NCBI RefSeq assembly: GCF_964340395.1
Contig: NC_135571.1
Coordinates: forward strand, 10,713,440 to 10,777,439
Length of the DNA stretch: 64,000 bases
From: Glandiceps talaboti
Lineage: Eukaryota; Hemichordata; Enteropneusta; Spengelidae
Direction: 5' to 3'
Position 1 is the stretch's first letter. Each line of letters starts with the position of its first letter. Shown piece by piece: positions 60,378-64,000 of this stretch. The notes beneath the pieces were generated by a model. The model was not told the origin of the DNA and did no database searches. It saw only the letters and a program-made list of their open reading frames with translations. Both the position numbers and the translations under genes were made by a program.

Positions 60378-63057
60378 CACACAATCTCATAGACATACAC
60401 ACACATACACACTCTCACACATAGACACACACACACACACACACACACACTCTCTCTCTCTCTCTCTCTCTCACTCATAGATTTATAGTTTATAGATGTG
60501 CATATTATGACAAAACCCCATGACATGCTAGTGTAAGTGTAGCATACTTGCATACTTGAGGTATTTGCTCAAGTGTTTGCAGTGTTCTCTGTAGCTTTAC
60601 TTCATGAGTGTAGCAAGTGAAATTGCAGCAGAAAACTCTGCAAATATCCAGATTCCCACACTGGCGTTCACACCGCAATACGGCATGGGGATCTCTTATT
60701 ACACTATTGGAAAGGGTAAATTTCTGCAAAAATGATACTGTGCGATCACATGCTTTCATGTACAACAAATGACTGTGTCCTCATTTCATATCATTTGCAT
60801 GCAGGTATGCAATAAATGTTTTGGTATTGCACTGCAGTGCAAATACCACTAGTATAAGTACACACTGGTGTAAGTTGAACTAATCTCTGGTATATATGTA
60901 ATAATGTATGTACAGAGCACTTATTGTATACATACATGTACTGTGAGTAAAAGCCATCATATTGCTGACTATGAGAAAGCCAAAAATGATATTGACTTAT
61001 AAGATGCAAAATTATATTGTTTTATCTTCTAGACGTATGTACTACGTAAGAGAGCTAAGGACAGACAGAGTAGTAGTGAAGGTGTACAGAGTGAGGAAAA
61101 AAATAGTGATCCTAAAATCATTATGCCACAAGCTAAACAGACAGAGGCAAGACAGTACAAACCAGCTCATTTTGAAGGAACTCTAGGTACAGTGACTGTT
61201 GCTAGTGTTAACAATCCTAGGAAAATGATTGATGTGGGATTACCAGCTGTACATGAAGATGAACAGGTATGAAACATTTTTCTGTATATCTCAATGTTTT
61301 CATTCTCGCAAACCAGAGCTGTTATTTCTTCCGCGACACAGCGAAATAACAGCGAATGTTATGTATGTTTGATGAAGTTTGATTATATGTGTTCTCAGCG
61401 GCCATGAGTAGCACATGTTCTGTAGAAATGTGCAATGTTCGTTGTATTACATTGCATGTTATAGGTTGCATAATTAGTAATAAATAAAATATTTCTGAAG
61501 ATTTTCTTAGGAATATGACAAAATATACTCCGCTTCTTACCACAGGACTAGATAAAACCTTGGATCTGCAGTACTGTATGATTTCAGATTTGCATGCCAA
61601 TAGCTTGATCATATGAAGTAATAATATTGTATTTTTTTCTGCCTTGTTACAGAGTCTAGGCAGTAAGGAGCTGTCAGTACGTAAGAGAGCACATCTATTG
61701 TTAGGCATTGAGAAAGTCTACAGTTTGTTACTTGACTTGGAAGATTTAGAGAAGAAAGCTTTAGCTCTTCCAGAAGATGACAGCGAGATAGAACAAGAAA
61801 GACAACGACTTGTCAACCAGATTTATAATAATCTAAATGTTCCAAGTAAACCACAGTCAGGGTAAGTGTTACTGTACTTTGACCAGATTTATACAACTTG
61901 TAACAGTCAAGTACTATACATTGGCATATTTGCCACATGTTATAGCAGTGAATATCGTTTATAGCATTCATAACAAGTGTACTGTTTCATTTGCTTTAAT
62001 TGTCAGCCTAGTATACCGTATCTCTCAATGTAATCAATCTGTAAACAATCTTTGGAGTGTAAAGTAAGTAAATACTAGTCAATGACGAGAGTGTAAACAA
62101 TCGTTGCAGTGCAAAGTAAGTTACAGGTTGTACTTTTACACTTGAGATGAATGCTATAAAGATGAGTGTGACAAATACAGAGTGCTTTACTTGTATGTTA
62201 CAGGTTGTACCTTTACACTTGATATGAATGATGTATAAATGAGTGTGACAAAAACTTTACTTGCATGTTACAGGTTGTACATTTACACTTGATATGAATG
62301 CTATGACATACAGAAAGTGCTTTACTTGCATGTTACAGGTTGTAAAATGTTGCATCATTAGCTAACTTATAACCATGTTTTTAATCTTTTTATCTTATAT
62401 AGGTTGGATTGTTACTTTGTACAAATGCTGGGAATAAGTAAAGGTAGAAAACTCATTGCCCGCATATTACCAGTACTCAATCGTCAGCAGGCCTTAGCTA
62501 TAGTTCATATTATACTCTATAATTTGAACTATGTCATCAAAAAAGACAGCCAAGATAATGTAAGTAGTTTTCATACTATTAACTCTCATGTACGATATGT
62601 AGATTCATAGTTAATCACATTTCCCATGATGCAACATTCAGGATATTCAAAATGGCGGGCTTGCAAGTTCCCTATTGGGTCTAGTCTGAAAATATGAAAT
62701 CACCTTGGCTGTATTGTATAAGATGTAGGCATTAATAGATGGAGAAAAAATGATCATATCACAAAGTCTCATCAGTTTTGACTACACTTTGTACCCCTCT
62801 AACTCTAAATGTAGTTAAAACTTGTAAGTTTTAGACCATATTCCTAATAACAGCTGATACAATTGTTAATAATTTCATAATTATATTTTCTTTCCTTGCA
62901 GAGTTTATCATTAGTGTATCCATCTGTATCTTCATTTATGAAAACTTGTGATTTAGAAACACTTGTCACACTCATGAACAGTCTTACCTCAGGTACAAGT
63001 GCTGTATCACCAATGCATCATGGGAATTCATCAGTTTTAGCAACTGTGCAGAATAAG
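53851..63057 (+). CDS. PATL1: PATL1 (Pat1), decapping activator and P-body scaffold, 3' end beyond window
   Basis: Thirteen exons, 734 codons so far: 53851-53889, 54992-55076, 55853-55986, 56546-56650, 57264-57452, 58277-58573, 58968-59269, 59607-59681, 59977-60196, 61033-61266, 61653-61861, 62403-62559, 62902-63057. All phases agree. It starts [32 protein letters not shown] corresponds to the DDX6-binding N-terminal motif of the family. Then [14 protein letters not shown], a Pro/Ser/Gln-rich middle with [15 protein letters not shown] and [11 protein letters not shown], and an Asn/Tyr/Arg-rich segment. [32 protein letters not shown] and [13 protein letters not shown] belong to the C-terminal alpha-helical fold that binds DCP2/LSM-type partners. 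Human PATL1 is ~770 aa; the expected next block after VQNK (FGLSLLL-like) lies outside. Acts in cytoplasmic mRNA decay. The exon 6 acceptor (ACACGAG) is non-optimal. Confidence 0.95.
55998..56232 (+). repeat. 45 bp minisatellite, 5 identical copies, PATL1 intron 3
   Basis: AAACAAAAATTGGTCATTTT, GAATTTGCTGTTGTTTCTGC, CAATG repeated five times without visible change, starting ~12 bp after the exon 3 donor. 45 bp keeps frames open on both strands; those frames are artefacts. Confidence 0.97.
56717..57072. mobile_element. Foldback family G, 356 bp palindrome
   Basis: Ends TTTAAAGTGGCCATATGG and CCATATGGCCACTTTAAA. Arms ~165 bp with words such as AACAGCTTCACTATG against CATAGTGAAGCTG. The centre is GTTTGTTATTGTACGTACAA. 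In PATL1 intron 4. Could form a long hairpin in the pre-mRNA. Confidence 0.88.
57771..58158. mobile_element. Foldback family B copy, PATL1 intron 5
   Basis: Both arms present: CACTATGGGTTTTCGAGAGT ... against CAGGACCCATAGTTTATG, with ATGAATATTCATTG near the centre. The right end is GTGGTGTTCCCCTTTAA. The left terminus is trimmed. It ends ~120 bp before exon 6. Confidence 0.8.
58616..58702 (+). pseudogene. Intronic duplicate of PATL1 exon 6 3' end
   Basis: TACACCTCCTAAACTTCGAT ... CACTCCACATCAGGGATGTT copies the exon end at 58,516-58,600 with ~101 bp offset (about 85% identity, one 2-base insertion). The donor CAGGTGAGTT has become CAGGGATGTT, so it is no longer a splice site. It is the most degraded of the exon-edge duplicates here. 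Confidence 0.9.
60240..60475. repeat. (CA)n, (CATA)n, (CA)n, (TC)n compound repeat, PATL1 intron 9
   Basis: Begins ~45 bp after the exon 9 donor. No coding content. Confidence 0.97.
61308..61355. repeat. Family E short repeat, copy 3
   Basis: AACCAGAGCTGTTATTTCTTC, CGCGACACAGCGAAATAACA GC in reverse orientation relative to 32,218 and 37,170, ~45 bp after the PATL1 exon 10 donor. Confidence 0.6.
62128..62345 (+). repeat. ~68 bp tandem repeat x4 with TTACAG acceptor-like units
   Basis: Each unit has GTTACAGGTTGTA, then TTTACACTTGA and ATGAATG. The last unit is ~60 bp before the exon 12 acceptor (ATATAGGTTGG). Each unit ends in CAG|GTTG, so these are potential decoy acceptors. Homology to exon 12 itself is not convincing. 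Confidence 0.85.
62612..62674 (-). mobile_element. Fragment of MITE family A
   Basis: One end only: CACATTTCCCATGATGCAAC, AAAATGGCGGGCTTGCAAGT, TCCCTA. 5' portion missing. In PATL1 intron 12. Confidence 0.85.
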
Positions 63058-64000
63058 GTAAGCTGTCTTGTCATTTGTTCTGTTGTTCTGTTCTGGTGTT
63101 CTCCAGTATTTCTTGTTGACTCAGAGAGAGATTTATGTCCAAAATACAACCCAGGAAAAGTCACCGGTGTGTTTTCTTGAATGAAGTGAGCCAAGGAAAG
63201 ACTTCATGTAAAAACAATAATACAACTGACATAAAAACAGCACTGGATGCCTTTGATGTAGGTTCACATGATGCTTTTATCAGTTTGTTTATATCTATGG
63301 ACGTAATAATGTCACGGTAACAGTGATACTTCCATCATTATAATGTGTAGCATTCTAATCAGTAAATAGAGTTATGGGCTTCAGGGCTCATGAGGTGTTT
63401 ATACTTTCACATGACACTTTTATCAGTTTGTTTATAATAAAAACAATGTTGGGTTCTTATATAGCGCTTTCCCACGCCGTGCGCAAAATGCTTTACAATT
63501 ATTACCCCTGGCTCGGATCACAATGGCCCAACAGCCCTTTAGTCTTCCTCAACTCCCCGGGGAGCATACAATCCATTGCAGCCATTTCAGCGCATAGGAT
63601 TAAAGCCTTCACATTGCAACCTACATCCTACCAGGTCCCCAATTATACAGCTGGGTTGACTGAAGCACAGTCGTGGTTCAAATCTTGCCCAAGGACTTTA
63701 GCCACTCAGAAACAAACAGCAGGCAGCGACAGGGCTCTGTGGAAGTTATAATGTAACAGTAACAGTTGTACTCAATTGTTCTAATGTGTAGTGTTCTAAT
63801 AGTAGACAGAGTAATGGGATCTGGAGCTTCTGTAGTGTTTATACTTTGATAAGTTTAACGCTAATTACATTGTATGTCTTTGTATGAAACTTGTCTCATT
63901 CTTGCTTACCATAAGCAAGTAAATGCACGACTACAGGTGTTTTTTTTGTGGGTTGTTGCAAATTGGTCTCAGTATACAGTCAGTGTTAGTAATCTCTCTG
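63058..64000 (+). other. PATL1 intron 13 (open at window edge)
   Basis: No further PATL1 exon seen. Contains a two-copy duplication of ACATGAYRCTTTTATCAGTTTG (described with ambiguous bases) at ~63,267 and ~63,412, and the dispersed repeat below. Confidence 0.6.
63440..63755 (+). repeat. Dispersed repeat with TATATAGCGCTTTCC head
   Basis: A compact, less AT-rich ~315 bp block beginning ATATAGCGCTTTCCCACGC with AATGCTTTACAATTATTACC and CCCGGGGAGCAT. It includes a 125-codon open frame without any recognised domain. ATAGCGCC also occurs at 49,480 beside a CAATCAAT run. From memory, repeats with this head are widespread in aquatic invertebrates; family not assigned. Confidence 0.6.

Noticed and set aside
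63374-63751. 125-codon open frame
   Set aside because: Lies in a dispersed repeat inside PATL1 intron 13; no domain recognised.

Overview
This is an intron-rich, AT-rich metazoan window with dense short non-autonomous repeats and no bacterial-style features. It has four multi-exon protein genes. Three are recognisable orthologs: TMTC1, DEAF1 and PATL1 (Pat1). The short introns, the many MITE-like foldback elements, the TATG/CATA, GACA and AG simple repeats, and the absence of vertebrate SINE/LINE families suggest an invertebrate. An invertebrate deuterostome or a lophotrochozoan fits; I cannot place it more closely from sequence alone.

Layout. Bases 1-15,600 hold no gene I can support, only dispersed TIR/foldback elements, tandem duplications and simple repeats. 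TMTC1 is on the minus strand (start codon 33,426, stop 15,601; 18 coding exons, 897 codons reconstructed with every intron phase consistent). About 1.1 kb away, head to head, a plus-strand gene for a small ankyrin-repeat protein runs 34,510-39,188 (6 exons, 216 aa). A repeat-filled stretch (39.2-47.1 kb) follows, including an ~850 bp CATA array. DEAF1 is on the minus strand (53,386 to 47,178; 8 exons, 485 aa, with SAND and MYND domains). PATL1 starts head to head with it at 53,851 on the plus strand and runs off the right edge (13 exons, 734 codons seen).

Roles. The genes are not a pathway. TMTC1 is an ER multi-pass TPR protein of the O-mannosyltransferase family. DEAF1 is a SAND/MYND transcription factor. 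PATL1 is a decapping/P-body scaffold. The two head-to-head pairs probably share bidirectional promoters. The DEAF1/PATL1 promoter holds four same-strand TTCG motifs spaced 10, 11 and 6 bp, the known DEAF1 binding arrangement, so autoregulation is plausible.

Most unusual signal. Exon edges with their splice sites have repeatedly been copied into the adjacent intron: TMTC1 exons 4, 6, 16 and 17, ankyrin exon 2 and PATL1 exon 6. The extreme case is TMTC1 exon 16. Its last 45 nt plus a perfect 5' splice site have been amplified into a ~77 bp minisatellite with 19 decoy copies, so the intron consists largely of its own splice donor. A second recurring signal is a CTCF-core-like octamer (GAGGGCGC on either strand) found 11 times.
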